Assembly (NCBI GenBank): GCA_022393335.1
Contig: JAJEKB010021880.1
Coordinates: forward strand, 569,378-633,377
Origin: Macrotrachela quadricornifera
Lineage: Eukaryota > Rotifera > Eurotatoria > Philodinida > Philodinidae
Direction: 5' to 3'
DNA length: 64,000 nucleotides
Position 1 is the first letter of the stretch. Every line of letters starts with the position of its first letter. A program made the translations under genes and the position numbers. The notes under the pieces are model-generated. The model had not been told where the DNA came from, ran no database searches, and worked only from the letters and a program-made list of their open reading frames with translations. This document shows positions 11,809 through 22,674 of the stretch, piece after piece.

Positions 11809-13571
11809 CCCCCCCCCCCCCCTCCACCACCATAATAGAAGATCCTCCCTTATTCGAAGACCCCCCAGAAGATTTTATGCGAAACGCATAATAGAAAACT
11901 CGGGTCTTCTGTTCAAAATATTTTTTTGTTTTTTGATTTTCAAAACTCACTTATCTGGAGCTCAGTGAGTATTAAGTTAAAATCTTTCGTGATTTGGCAT
12001 TAACCATGTTTTTCAGCTTTTAGTCTATTTTAGAAAGCAGTAAGTAGTTATAATATTGACTAATTCAAATATTTTCAAAACAGCGGTAAATAAAGCTCTT
12101 ATGATAGGATTAGGAGGACAACCAAAATATAAATTTGGTTCTCTTGTCAGAAGATGTTTTCCAGAAAAATATTCGTCAGACGAGCATGGTGTATAAACAG
12201 TGAAAGTCACCTCGACTCAAAAGAAGAGCTCAAAAACCTTACAAAATATGTGTTCTGAGATTTTTATCGAAAGATTATTTTCAGTGAATCAAAATCGATA
12301 ATCTACTCTGCCCGAAAATAAAATAGTTGTGGATAGTTTGCCAATAACTCAAGAACGAAAAAGGGCATAAAGCTGTGGTTTTACCAGTCTGCCGAGGAGA
12401 TATTGGGTTGTCTATTTCTTCAATATTGTATAAGGAGAAGTCTTTTTAAAATCAACCTTTTCACAATGCATCGAGATATTGTATAAAAATGATCTCCCAT
12501 GCGTTCGAACCAACCGAAGACCGACAATTTTACTTGAAACTACCGTAACCGGAGATTTCGGAGGAAAAAAGACGGCAGAAGTGTCGCTCAGACGAAATTT
12601 TGACAAAAAATGAGAAAATTTCCTCAAAATATAAGAGAATTCAATAGTTTTCGAGCAAGAAAATCTATAATTTGCTTTGTTTAACATTAGAACGTGCGAA
12701 TAAAACCATTCAAATAATATTTCAAGCTATAAATCTTAAGTCGCGCTATCTGGAGCACATATAACGACCGCAGCTCTATCAGGATGACATACTGTTTAGT
12801 GTATTATTTGGAATAATGTGTAGAAATGACTGGTTTCGAAACAATTTTGTCGTATGCAGTTCTGGAGAAAAAGACGTCTCAATGTCTTTTCTTTCAACTA
12901 GTGAAACCGAAACTTTATGTCTTGTTTCGTTCTTGAATCACTCAAAAAATATTCACGACTAATTTATAGATGGACAGGCATTGGTTGCTCCATATGACTG
13001 AAGTTTTATCTTCACATGTAACTGTCAACAATTACTTTATGTCTGAAGATCTAGCATTAAAGATAATTACTTCTGCAATTGATATATCACTTCGTTAGGT
13101 ATGACTAGTTGAAATGAATGGGGCATCATATGTGAGTGCTTTGGAGTATCTAGGACTACGAGTACGATGTTTCAGCTTACGCCATAAGTTCAAAATAGAG
13201 GAATGATGAAAGTACTGATTAGTTACTTTCATTTTTGTAACTACTGTTAAAATAAATGAATTATTTAGGAACTGACTGAAGAAGGGAACTAAAAGGAATC
13301 TAGCCTTCATTCATTGTGAATTTCCTTTAGAGAAATAGAACGAAAAAAATTTTGTACAACTGAAATAATGAATAATTACTGCTTAACTTTTTTTACAAAA
13401 TATCTATCCCTCTGTTCAGAAAATGTCTGCGTATATTTTATGTATCAGACGATATGAGAGGACATGCATTGGCATAAGGATTTGACCTGATTTTTAGAAA
13501 ACTTCTCCCAACATGCTATTAGAAGGCCCCTTATAATAGAAGACCCGGGGTCTTTATTATGAGGAGGGTTT
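11809..13571. mobile_element. element with poly-C end and inverted termini
   Basis: Starts at a C tract (11809-11822) followed by ctccaccaccataatagaag. It ends with agaagacccggggtctt-tattatgaggaggg (13538-13567), so the two ends are inverted (C-rich then ATAATAGAAG). Internal palindromes such as aagacccggggtctt sit next to the end. No transposase is visible in about 1.76 kb. It resembles the element at 22675-24218. Its left end lies about 55 bases from the edge of arm A. Confidence 0.5.
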
Positions 13572-14885
13572 AGTTTTTCACCAACGAGGGTCCAGTATGT
13601 CTCTATCTCGAGAAGGATTGAATCAATTAAGCTGAAAATTTGTACAGCCATAAGTCCTGCTATGTTACACTTATCATAAAATCTTTTGGCCCAAAATATC
13701 AGATTGTTCAATTTTTATGACACTTCTAAGATATAATTTTCAAGATCGATTTTTTTTTCTCAAGATATGAGTTAGTTTGAAAACTCATTTTTATATATTG
13801 AAAGTACTATGCTCGGGTTTCAAGTCCACAAAGAGAAATCAGCGTGCGATCTTTGGAAATGGCCTTTAATTGAGACTGTTTTTGGAATGTCTATATAAGG
13901 TTAGTGTCCTTGGTATATAACGTTGTCATTCATTTGCTAATCTCATTTCATTTGTACCTAGATAGTTTTTGACAAAGCGAACGATGATTTTATTCATTTT
14001 CTTGATTTCAAACTTTTTTTATGGAATAAGATTACAAGTTTCAAACTGTAACTAAGAAATTGATATAGAATGATGCACTTTTATAAAGTTTAAACAGCAT
14101 TATATAAGAATAACGCTTATTATTCTTGTTCAAAGTCTTCCATGAATACGTAGCGACAAGTGAAATAGCGATGAGCATTTTCGATGTTGAAAAATGTATA
14201 AATACTAAAAATGACACATTTCTGTTGCCCGAAAAACTCAACTTTATCTGTTCTCACATCAGTGAGGTAGGCGTAAATTTGATAAAAGAGTGCTCTTCAG
14301 CGGAGACAACCTTCGGCTCTGGTGAATGCTCGTACAAATTTTCAGCTCTCTTCACTGGTTCCTTATCTAACGAGCGAACGTTCCCTCGTAAGAGGAATGC
14401 CAGGGCTTCCTGCGAACCTATTCGGTCTGCTCTAGCCTATGTCTAATATATAGAAGTTAGCACAATACTATTTTACCGATATGAGCAATTGGCGGTGGTT
14501 ATTATTGGAAAAGATTAGCATGTAAAACAAATAGTGTCATATACTTTAGTTAAAGAAACAGCATCAATAACGAAAATTTGTCTAATATGCGAATTAAAAT
14601 AAAAATAAAAATGCGGCAAAAGATATTTGATCGTTACTAACTTTATCCATAATGATTCTATCAAGTCTGTCTTACATTTAAACATAGAATATCCCGAACA
14701 AAAATGTTACATCTAAGCTTTCTTTTTTTCTTCTATGAAAAGGTTGATTATGACCTTTTGACTAGATAATGAGATATACGTAGGTTTATAAGGGAAGACT
14801 TCCTCTATACAACGCCATATATATTATTCAGTACTGTTGTGTATCGCGAGAAAATCCATACATATAATGTTGAGTGAGCATCTGT
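13572..14885. other. intergenic, no gene supported
   Basis: A 106-residue open frame at 14126-14446 has no recognisable domain or splice partner and is not called. Nothing else is seen. Confidence 0.35.
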
Positions 14886-14887
14886 TA

Positions 14888-15047
14888 TCAGGTCAAAAGT
14901 TAAGATGTGGTGGGGATAGGTATGGGCGGTTGTGACGTTGTTAAACCTGTTGTAACTGTTACTTAATGATCTTCAATAAAATCATAACCTCATCCGCGCG
15001 TATGCCCCTGAAGATCGATCCAAACGTTGACCTTTGACCTGATAAAA
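14888..15047. repeat. short inverted-repeat MITE candidate
   Basis: The ends ttatcaggtcaaaagttaa (14888) and ttgacctttgacctgata (15029-15046) are inverted copies differing at two or three positions. The interval is 160 bp and non-coding. No clear target duplication is visible. Confidence 0.45.
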
Positions 15048-15178
15048 GGCACATAATCAATATTATGTATACAGATTTTCTCTCATAGTACGCAACAGAA
15101 TCTGATAATACATACACCATTGGATAGAGAAATTCTTCTTCTGTAAACGTACATATATCCCGTTATTTAGCCAAACAT

Positions 15179-15409
15179 TCAGCTGTAAGTCATAGTCGGG
15201 TTTTTAGCTACACCACCAATTAATCGCTGATCATCAAGTGTAACAGCAACACAACTTGGTGTGATTCGGTTTCCTTGATCATTTTCAAGAATTTCTACAT
15301 GATAATTTTTATAAATACCAATTACTGTTCCAAGGCCAGTTTTCGTTTGTTATGCGTTAACACACAAACGAATATTCAAGATCATCAATAAAAGACGAAT
15401 AATCATCAT
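15179..15409 (-). pseudogene. BiP/HSP70 N-terminal relic
   Basis: Read on the minus strand, one frame gives a hydrophobic start (MMIIRLLLMILNIRL), then a TAA stop. It continues as [29 protein letters not shown] and [12 protein letters not shown]. These match the start of the HSP70 ATPase domain (GTVVGIDLGTTYS..., [23 protein letters not shown]). The signal-like leader points to the ER form, BiP/GRP78. About ten residues of the phosphate-binding DLGTTYS segment are missing, a stop follows the leader, and the frame ends after about 76 codons where the family has more than 600. It is a dead fragment. Confidence 0.75.
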
Positions 15410-15663
15410 TTAAACTATAGTATCTATAACGATTGTGTAACTGTTACTGAAAACAAATGCATCATATACTTTTACTAAAGGTTATAGATATATGATTATA
15501 TATACTCTCTCTTAAAACCATTCGTAAATAGTTATACTCTCTCTTCTCTTTCAGTATATTTTATAACGGAAAAATAACGTTTATTATTCAGATAAAGAAG
15601 GAAGAAACTTTATGAGTCAATAAAGTTCGAGCAAATAATGGGTGAATCATTGTTGTCATAGCA
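15410..15663. other. intergenic
   Basis: AT-rich with no feature recognised. Confidence 0.3.
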
Positions 15664-15665
15664 GT

Positions 15666-15930
15666 TTTTGATATAGATATTGAAATGAAATTTTTCTTGC
15701 CGAAGTTGTTGAGACAGCAGTGTTTCAGGTATTACAATCGTCAAAGGAGATATTACAGTCGTACTGTGACGTTCATGGATAAAGTTCCATAAAACATGGT
15801 TTGCAATGAAAAACTAGCCATAACTTTATGAATATTACTTTCATTTCTCCATTGACGATTGTAATACATGGAACACTGCTGCCTCAACAACTTCGGCAAG
15901 AAAAATTTCATTTCGATATCTATATCAAAA
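15666..15930. repeat. hairpin element with ~85-bp arms
   Basis: The left arm (15666-15750: ttttgatatagatattgaaa, then ttcttgccgaagttgttgag, then attacaatcgtcaa) is matched in reverse complement at 15846-15930. The loop is about 95 bases. No coding content; probably a MITE. Confidence 0.85.
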
Positions 15931-16019
15931 GTTACGAGAGTTTTAATTCTCGATAATCCAGAATTGGACTAGTTCAAACTCAGACCTTAGAATGGCCTAC
16001 GACATATATAAATAAATTT

Positions 16020-16971
16020 TTATATATTCATCGTACAAAAAATCGTCGAATTTTATCAAATATAAAATGTCCTCGTTCATGACTATGTATAAATAAATTT
16101 ATAACACATATTGTAGTCAGTTCATCTAATACTGAGGTCAAATTGATGATTATTTGATTAATATGACTAAGAGATTCGATAACTATCATCATATAAATAG
16201 GAGACCGTTCTAGGATAAATACTATGAATATGAAAAACATCTGTTTTAATAATGAAATTTTTCGATGAATTATTATGAATTGTTGATTATTATTTGCATT
16301 TGTCACTATGAGAACAGATTGTGGTTGAATACGACTACAGAAGATCGAACATAAAGCAATATTCGAACATTTACAATGGTATTAATCAAAAAAGGTACAC
16401 ATATAGTCATAATATATATAAATTGATGACCATAATTCATTCTCACAATACTGAAATAGGCCAATAATTCATGTCGACTACTTTTTAACAAATTCATCTC
16501 AATTCGATCGTAACAGAATTCATGCAAGTAATAAATGTATGAAAATTATTTGATCCTATCAAACGTAAATATCCAAAAATAACTTTTCGAAAAAGGAATA
16601 GTAATGATATAATTAATACGATCATCTATTCACATGTAATACATATTACCACCCATTTCTTTGTTTTGAAGAAACGTTTATCATAATATATTATTGAATG
16701 AAATCGATGAATAGCAAAAGCACTAAAAGCAAATGGAATTTCGATACTAGCGATATTAACGGCATAGAATATAATTCCACACGTATCTGGAGCAAGCAAA
16801 CGTGGATGATCAAAATTGATCATTGAAAAACCAAACATAAAATAAATATATTATCAAAAGTATGAAAACGACCAATAAGTAATATTGATAATGATGAATA
16901 TAATAAAGCAAGAGATAAGGCTAAGATCGATAGAGTGATTTCAACGATAAAAGTTATAATATATAGATCCA
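16020..16971 (-). pseudogene. decayed 7TM receptor
   Basis: Minus-strand frames in succession give receptor pieces. TM1 begins at 16971 (MDLYIITFIVEITLSILALS) and runs to DNIFIL. After a frameshift comes MINFDHPRLLAPDTCGIIFY and a TM3/loop segment (IHRFHSIIYYDKRFF). A stop follows, then a TM4-5 segment (NSVTIEL; INTIVNVRILLYVRSS). Another frameshift leads to IQPQSVLIVTNANNNQQ and a TM6-7 segment ending SHERGHFIFDKIRRFFVR. At least three frame breaks or stops make it non-functional. The C-terminal KIRR tail and the linker before TM6 are typical of lineage-expanded rotifer orphan receptors. It is not a close copy of the intact receptor at 3179. Confidence 0.75.
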
Positions 16972-17330
16972 TTATCTTGATAGATACAAAAAAATGTTTA
17001 ATAAACTGAAGATATATTAAAAGAGTGAAAGTAATAAGATAAGAAATATTTATTCAGTAAAGAGATAGAAAATCTTTTATTTCTTTTATAGATTATTAGC
17101 AATGCAGAAACTAAAATGAAATAACAAATTAGTCTGAATAAAACCTATAATTAAATATTAATATAAATAATCGTAAAATCAAAATAATTATACTTGGAAT
17201 ATTAGTGCTTTGAAGCAGATATGAAACATCTTTTTCCTCATCTTGTAACAATATTTTTTTTCAGTTAGTAAATAAATCATCAGCTCTACTTATTTTTCTT
17301 GTCGAGATGCATAAAAGTGTCGAGCAAAGT
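16972..17330. other. intergenic
   Basis: No feature recognised. Confidence 0.3.
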
Positions 17331-17642
17331 GTGGCTATCAGTGACCGAAACGAGTCAAAAAAATCCAACTCGACTCGACTCGACGGACATTTGAATACAA
17401 TGAAAATTATTGTTCACTATTCATTTCAGTCTATCCAATGTTGTCAATTCATTGTTATTTCGCCATGGGCATTGACTGTATGATGAATTCACTATGATGA
17501 TTGAACACTGTACAGTTCTAATGAAACCAAAAGATAACTAACATTTCTTATTGAGAAAGTATAAAAAAGAATTATGAAAAATTCGAGTCGAGCGGAGTCG
17601 ATTTGTCGAGTACTCGACTCGTTTTCGGTCTCTGGTGGCTAT
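17331..17642. mobile_element. non-autonomous hAT-type element with ACTCG repeats
   Basis: The element spans 17339-17634 (296 bp). The inverted ends are cagtgaccgaaacgagtc and gactcgttttcggtctctg. A perfect 8-bp duplication, gtggctat, lies at 17331-17338 and 17635-17642. Next to the ends are runs of ACTCG/CGAGT (actcgactcgactcgacgg on the left, cgagtcgagcggagtcg on the right). No transposase is present. It is the same design as the CAAGT element at 6803, with a different motif. Confidence 0.88.
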
Positions 17643-17776
17643 ACTCTGATCAAAAATTATTTTAATTCACTCTGGTAATTTAGAAATAAACAATTTTTGT
17701 CTAATAATATTTTTTCTATTTGATTTTCTTTCGTTAATTTGCATTTTAATTATTCTGAATTTTCTTGAAGAAGTAG

Positions 17777-17964
17777 GATGAGTTTGAAAGGATAGAATAC
17801 CACGACCGATTTCCACTTATTTCAAAGTCTCATTAAGTGGCTTAACTAATCTACATGAAAGATATAATAAGCTGAAATTAATTCGTGTAGATTAATTAAG
17901 TCACTTGATGAGATTTTAAAGTAAATCGGAACCGATCGTGGTATTCTATCCTTTCAAACTCATC
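17777..17964. repeat. hairpin element with ~80-bp arms
   Basis: gatgagtttgaaaggataga at 17777 and its exact reverse complement ending at 17964 frame arms that stay paired with a few mismatches into tcattaagtggcttaa and ttaagtcacttgatga. Total 188 bp, non-coding, foldback MITE type. It lies just downstream of the secreted-protein gene at 18044. Confidence 0.88.
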
Positions 17965-18043
17965 CCCTCACATCCTCAAGATTGTACCTAATGATTAGTT
18001 CGAGCAAATCCCGATTTGTATTTGTGATATGAAAAGAGTTTAT

Positions 18044-18817
18044 TTAAAAATAAGATACAAAAATAATAATAAAGGCTAGTGTCACTAAAACAGATGAAGC
18101 CATCTCTTTTCTGCCTGCAGCTATTTCTCCTGCGACATTGATTCGTCCATTAATATCTGTTAAACGATTTCCAGCCAAAATATTCTTGATTTGATCCAAT
18201 GTCGTATCTCCATTACATAAATCTCGTGTACAGTAAACGTCAAGATGTGGAGAGATATCATCATCGAAGATAGTAACTCTGGCGCGTCCACTATTAGGGT
18301 GACAAAGACGTGATTGGATCTCCTTTTTTTTTGTATCAAAGATCGACGAGCAGAACTCTTTTGAAGAACATGTCATAGCATTGTTACTTATATCATGACA
18401 CTGGATCGAACCATTTCGTGAAGGATTGTCGATGAGTGGCCCGAGTTGTTCATAGACACGTGTGGTATTGTAACGTCGAGCAACCATTTCATCTATCTTG
18501 CTCTGTGCATAGGCGACAGGGCATTCGCTATCTTCTGAACATGAAAATGTGATATCATAAGTGAGGGAAGGTGTAGATGAAATAAAAATATGATCATATG
18601 GCGTTCCAAAGATGCCAAATCTTGCAGTATAGACTTGTCGATGGTATTCGAAGTTCAGGTGAACAGAGCAGTTAGACGATGAAGTGCGTTGATTACATTG
18701 ACCTTCAGGAATGCGAAATGGTATATCGAATCGGTTGTAAATTTCACAATTCGTTATACATTCAAGAGCATGTCCAGTATTTAAGAACAGTAGGGATACG
18801 AAGAATAACGCGAACAT
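18044..18817 (-). CDS. secreted Cys-rich protein with GPI-type tail
   Basis: I place the start at the second in-frame Met (18817), giving 257 residues, because MFALFFVSLLFLNTGHA is a clean signal peptide. An upstream Met at 18853 would add 12 residues. The mature part has about 14 Cys, including CITNC near the start, CSEDSEC, CHDISN, CSSKEFC and a terminal YCTRDLCNGD. The C..LCN ending resembles Ly6/uPAR-type three-finger proteins, but the spacing over the rest does not let me assign that fold. Several NxS/T sites and a hydrophobic C-terminus (SSVLVTLAFIIIFVSYF) suggest a GPI-anchored surface protein. No close copy is present in the window. Confidence 0.7.
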   Translation of the reverse strand: MFALFFVSLLFLNTGHALECITNCEIYNRFDIPFRIPEGQCNQRTSSSNCSVHLNFEYHRQVYTARFGIFGTPYDHIFISSTPSLTYDITFSCSEDSECPVAYAQSKIDEMVARRYNTTRVYEQLGPLIDNPSRNGSIQCHDISNNAMTCSSKEFCSSIFDTKKKEIQSRLCHPNSGRARVTIFDDDISPHLDVYCTRDLCNGDTTLDQIKNILAGNRLTDINGRINVAGEIAAGRKEMASSVLVTLAFIIIFVSYF

Positions 18818-19880
18818 TTTGTGTATTATGACTTCAAATGCAAAAAACGACATTTTTATATGTTATCAGTCATCACATGGAGGTGTTTATCTCGTATTAC
18901 GCTTCACAATGTTAATATCTTGATTTACACGATGTCTTACCATTATCTATCAACATTTATAACGTAGAACGCTATAATCAACCAAAAACAAAGAATGAGA
19001 GAAGTAAATACATGAACAGAATAGTCAAGAAATTCTATCGGCGAAAAAGCAACAATAAAAGAAAAAGAAATGGGTGTTCATGGCTGCAAAATAGAAGGAA
19101 TGAAAGAAAAATACTAACTTACATGAATTATGCTAAAGTCATCTACAATCTTTTCATTTCTGCATCGTTAGTTGCTTTTCAGGCCAGTTTGATTTCCTAG
19201 ATCATATTCTAATTATGACTTTGATTTTTTCAGTGAATGTAAATATTTTCTATCTTTGAAAAGATGTGATAATTTCTCAATCACAACTTTGTATATGAGC
19301 TAACACTGTGTCAGTAATGCAGCAATGAACTACAGTTTTCATCATATTCAAAGTGTATCATTTGCAGATTATAACGAAATTCTTCAAAACTTATTCGTAT
19401 TTATTTAATAACTTTGTGATACAAAACAATGAGTACCTATCCATTAAAGATAATTTTCTTGTCTTTGCCAGTTTTTATCTCTCAGTTCTGTCAAGTGCAA
19501 AGTTGAATTAGAACTTGTTTGCATCTGAAGTGATATCAGCATGTAAACTCGTCAGTCCCGAATCTCGAAACATATTCGGTACAATGCGAAAAAAAAGGCT
19601 TTCTTTAAAATGTAAAAGTGAAAGTTTTCTTTATTCACCAAGAACAAATGAATAATCATAAAGCTTAAACCTTCTTCAATGGTCTGTTGCGAGTGGTTTA
19701 TTAATACAAAGTGATTATATGTTTGAGATGCGCAAGATGGAACTACTCATCTGAAATGGCAGATATATACCTGAGTCAGGATTGCCAGATCATTGAAATT
19801 TTTCGAATTTTGAAGTTTTTTCCGACTGGTTTTCGACTTTCTGAATTTTGCATATCGTATTATTTTTAAAAATTTTCTTT
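18818..19880. other. intergenic, no gene supported
   Basis: Only short frames without support occur here. Confidence 0.35.
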
Positions 19881-19885
19881 GTTTT

Positions 19886-20141
19886 ATTCAATATCATTTG
19901 ATGCGTCTAATAAAGGAAGTTTAAAAACATATCCATTTACTGTTCAATATTTTGATGATATCGGTGCTGAAACAGGTAATGAAATATTTTTCAATGGAAA
20001 ATTATTTTTATTTTACATGTAGAAATTCTTGAATTTGTTGATGATCTTCGTGAAACAGAAAATGATATATTTAATAAGGTAGTTATTAAACTACTAAATG
20101 ATTTATTGAAAGTAATTTCAAGTAATAAAAAAACATTTTTA
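19886..20141 (+). pseudogene. hAT-transposase-like relic with intron
   Basis: Two segments join across a 47-bp GT-AG intron (19976-20022). The first gives SFDASNKGSLKTYPFTVQYF then DDIGAET. The second gives EILEFVDDLRETENDIFNKV and LLNDLLKVISSNKKTFL, ending at a gtaagt donor at 20142. The pattern S(F/I)D.SN.G..K..P..VQYF...G..T.ILEF matches the core of hAT-derived, DUF4371-type proteins. No flanking exons are found, so it is a fragment. The family call is from memory of that motif and is moderate. Confidence 0.5.
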
Positions 20142-20515
20142 GTAAGTTTTTATTTAAATTTTAGATAAATAAATTTGATTTTCTAAGCAAAATATTAGAA
20201 ATCGATACGTAAATAAAAATTTTTCGCTAATTACTTAGTGTTAGATCCTTTGCTGATATAGATGGCGTTCAAAACGCCAATCTAATATTCATTCTAATAA
20301 TATGTTTGTAAATGTATTCTTTGAAGCAATTGAAACAATAGTACAGTCTGATTTTCCATCATGATGACATCTAGAAATAAGGACATTTTTGAAAAGAAGG
20401 CTTAACATCCATAAAATCAATATCCTTACCTATATACAACCCTATTCTTATATGTACACTCTAAAAAAGGGTATCATATGAAACCATTTATTGTTCTAGC
20501 AAAATTCTCGAATCT
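20142..20515. other. intergenic
   Basis: No feature recognised. Confidence 0.3.
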
Positions 20516-20516
20516 T

Positions 20517-20566
20517 TTAATCCATTCGCCACGATGGATCTTACCGGTGGGACTCGCTTATATACA
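20517..20566. repeat. single piggyBac-like terminus
   Basis: ttaatccattcgccacgatgg followed by atcttaccggtgggact resembles the reverse complement of the end at 21220-21248 (gggacccatcgtggcaaata then ggttaa). It could be the outer end of an older element (20517-21248) that contains the MITE below, or a lone terminus. Confidence 0.4.
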
Positions 20567-20883
20567 CTTCAATATCTTCACATGAGTTTATTGATATAGC
20601 ATTGTTTGTTTTGTCAAACATAGACAAATGTTCAACGTTTTTATTTGTAAGAGAATAATGATGTGTGCATCTAATAACTTCCAGTTGTAAGAGATTTAGT
20701 TTTAAAATCAATGAAAATTTATCTCTTTCAATATTCTGATAGAAAAATTAGCCGGATTTATTGAAACTAACTGGGCTTGAAAAGCTTTGCTTATTCTCAG
20801 TAACTAATGGAAAATGTGCGTTATGTATATTTTTCTGAGAATCGTACAATGTCACATTCTTTATTGGAGTCATTTAGTACATC

Positions 20884-21248
20884 TTAACCCATTCGCGACG
20901 ATTCGATTTTCATAGGAAGTAACATTTCTAAATACGTTTTATTAGAAAACAAAATATGCCATAAGATGCAGCGTGAAAAGCTCTACAGTTTATATTTGTA
21001 AAACGTATTTCAATTGTGTACTTTTTGTATTCAGAAACAACGAAAAACCGTGTGTGACCAATTTTTGAGGTTGATTCGAGAATATAGTATCTTACGTCAA
21101 AGTATGTAAACAATTGAAATAAGTTTTACGATGTCGATTGTAGAGCTTTTCACGCTGTATCAGATGGTATATGCCGTTTTTTAATAAAACGTATTTCGAG
21201 ATTAAAATATGAAATGCAAAGTGGGACCCATCGTGGCAAATAGGTTAA
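20884..21248. mobile_element. palindromic piggyBac-type MITE
   Basis: TTAA at both edges (20884-20887, 21245-21248) with ends ccattcgcgacgat and atcgtggcaaatagg. The interior is a long palindrome: aaatacgttttattagaaaa, then gcagcgtgaaaagctctaca near 20932-20990, are mirrored at about 21141-21200 (tgtagagcttttcacgctg, then aataaaacgtattt). 365 bp, no transposase. Confidence 0.8.
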
Positions 21249-22600
21249 TGTTTTTGTTTTAATTCTAATCATGGTAAAATATAATATATCTACAGGGAAA
21301 ATAATCAGGTTTAGAAAGCCTTTTTTTACTTGACAAACCCAAACTTAAACGTCAAAAAGCTTGAAAATCGCTTTCCGAACTTTTCCCGAATTCGAGCTAA
21401 AAGATTCCGATTTCTTAGATTTTCATCTGGCAACTCTGACCTGAGCTCAGATACTGAAGAATATTCCAGAAGATCATGAGTCATATCAAAGGAGAGAAAT
21501 GAAATGTGTCCATCAAGAGGAAGTACAATAGAATAGAGAAGAGAAAATGCACTTAGATAACCTGAGTATACGAAAAGAAAAGAGAGGAAAAAAACACGAA
21601 TGAATGATAATATACAGTATTTCTACCAGATGGAGCTTCATGAAAACATGTTATTATCTAAATTTTATTATTATAAGATCGATTAAATAGTGATCAAATA
21701 GCATAGAAAGATAGAGCAAAAGACGCTCTATCTGTTGATAAAGAAGAAAAAATTTCCCAAGCAGTCTATAATAAAATAAGATATCAGGCTCACTACTTTT
21801 GGATTGCCCTAAGTATGCTTATTTTTTACGTTTACTTTGCATATATATGTATTGTATATAAATATAGTCAAAGACAACCATATTTGTTTCTCATTGAAGA
21901 AAAGTGTTGTTTTTATCTCTGCATATTAAATTATCTAACGTAAGCTGAAAATGGAGAGTTTTATTATATTAGACTCCTGAATATAGTATTTTCAGTGACA
22001 TAATGGCAATTCTCGATATGTTCTTCAGAACAGAACGAATCTTTTTTTGACATTTTGGTATGAAAACCCAAAATAGACAATATTAACTATTGGCATTCTA
22101 TGAGAATGGTTCGAAATAGACTGGAAAAATGTCTGACTGGCTTCGTGTGTGCATAAAGAAATTGGCTCAACCAACGTTGAGGTCTCATTCTAAAAGTGAA
22201 ATGTTTAGTGATCATCTAGAGCTAAAATTTCGAAAATGATTGCAAACATATTAATTAGACACTTACAAAATGTTATTTCCTCATCATTGCAATCATGAAA
22301 ATCGTTAAAAATGAGGAAAACAGGGAAAATTGTAATGACCGAAAAGACTTTTCAAAACTGAAAAAAGATAGGTAAAAACCGATGAACAATGGTCGGCCTG
22401 AAAAGCTAGACCGAATCAGTCCGGTTCCAAGTCTGCCATGTAGGAGTGTTACTTTATTTTTATGTTTCGTTATAATAAAGAATAAAGACTGATTCATGCA
22501 AATCATCTTTATTATAGTAAGAATTTAATCCCAACAATGATTTGTCTCTTTGCATCCTTGTCTGCACGCCCTGCTCGGTCCACTGTCACAGAAGAAACAA
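21249..22600. other. intergenic, no gene supported
   Basis: No coding exon or clear repeat is recognised. Confidence 0.35.
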
Positions 22601-22672
22601 AGGTCATAGACTATCATTAGTTCCTCAACTACCATGCTATGGGGATACCCTTAGGTTCTCATCTACTTTATA
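22600..22672. repeat. left stub of interrupted repeat array
   Basis: Units tcctcaactaccatgctatg and gatacccttaggttctcatc belong to the array that resumes at about 24219. The poly-C/poly-G element sits between the two parts. Confidence 0.55.
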
Positions 22673-22674
22673 AA

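Noticed and set aside
14126..14446. 106-codon plus-strand frame
   Set aside because: No domain, signal peptide, splice partner or composition bias supports it.
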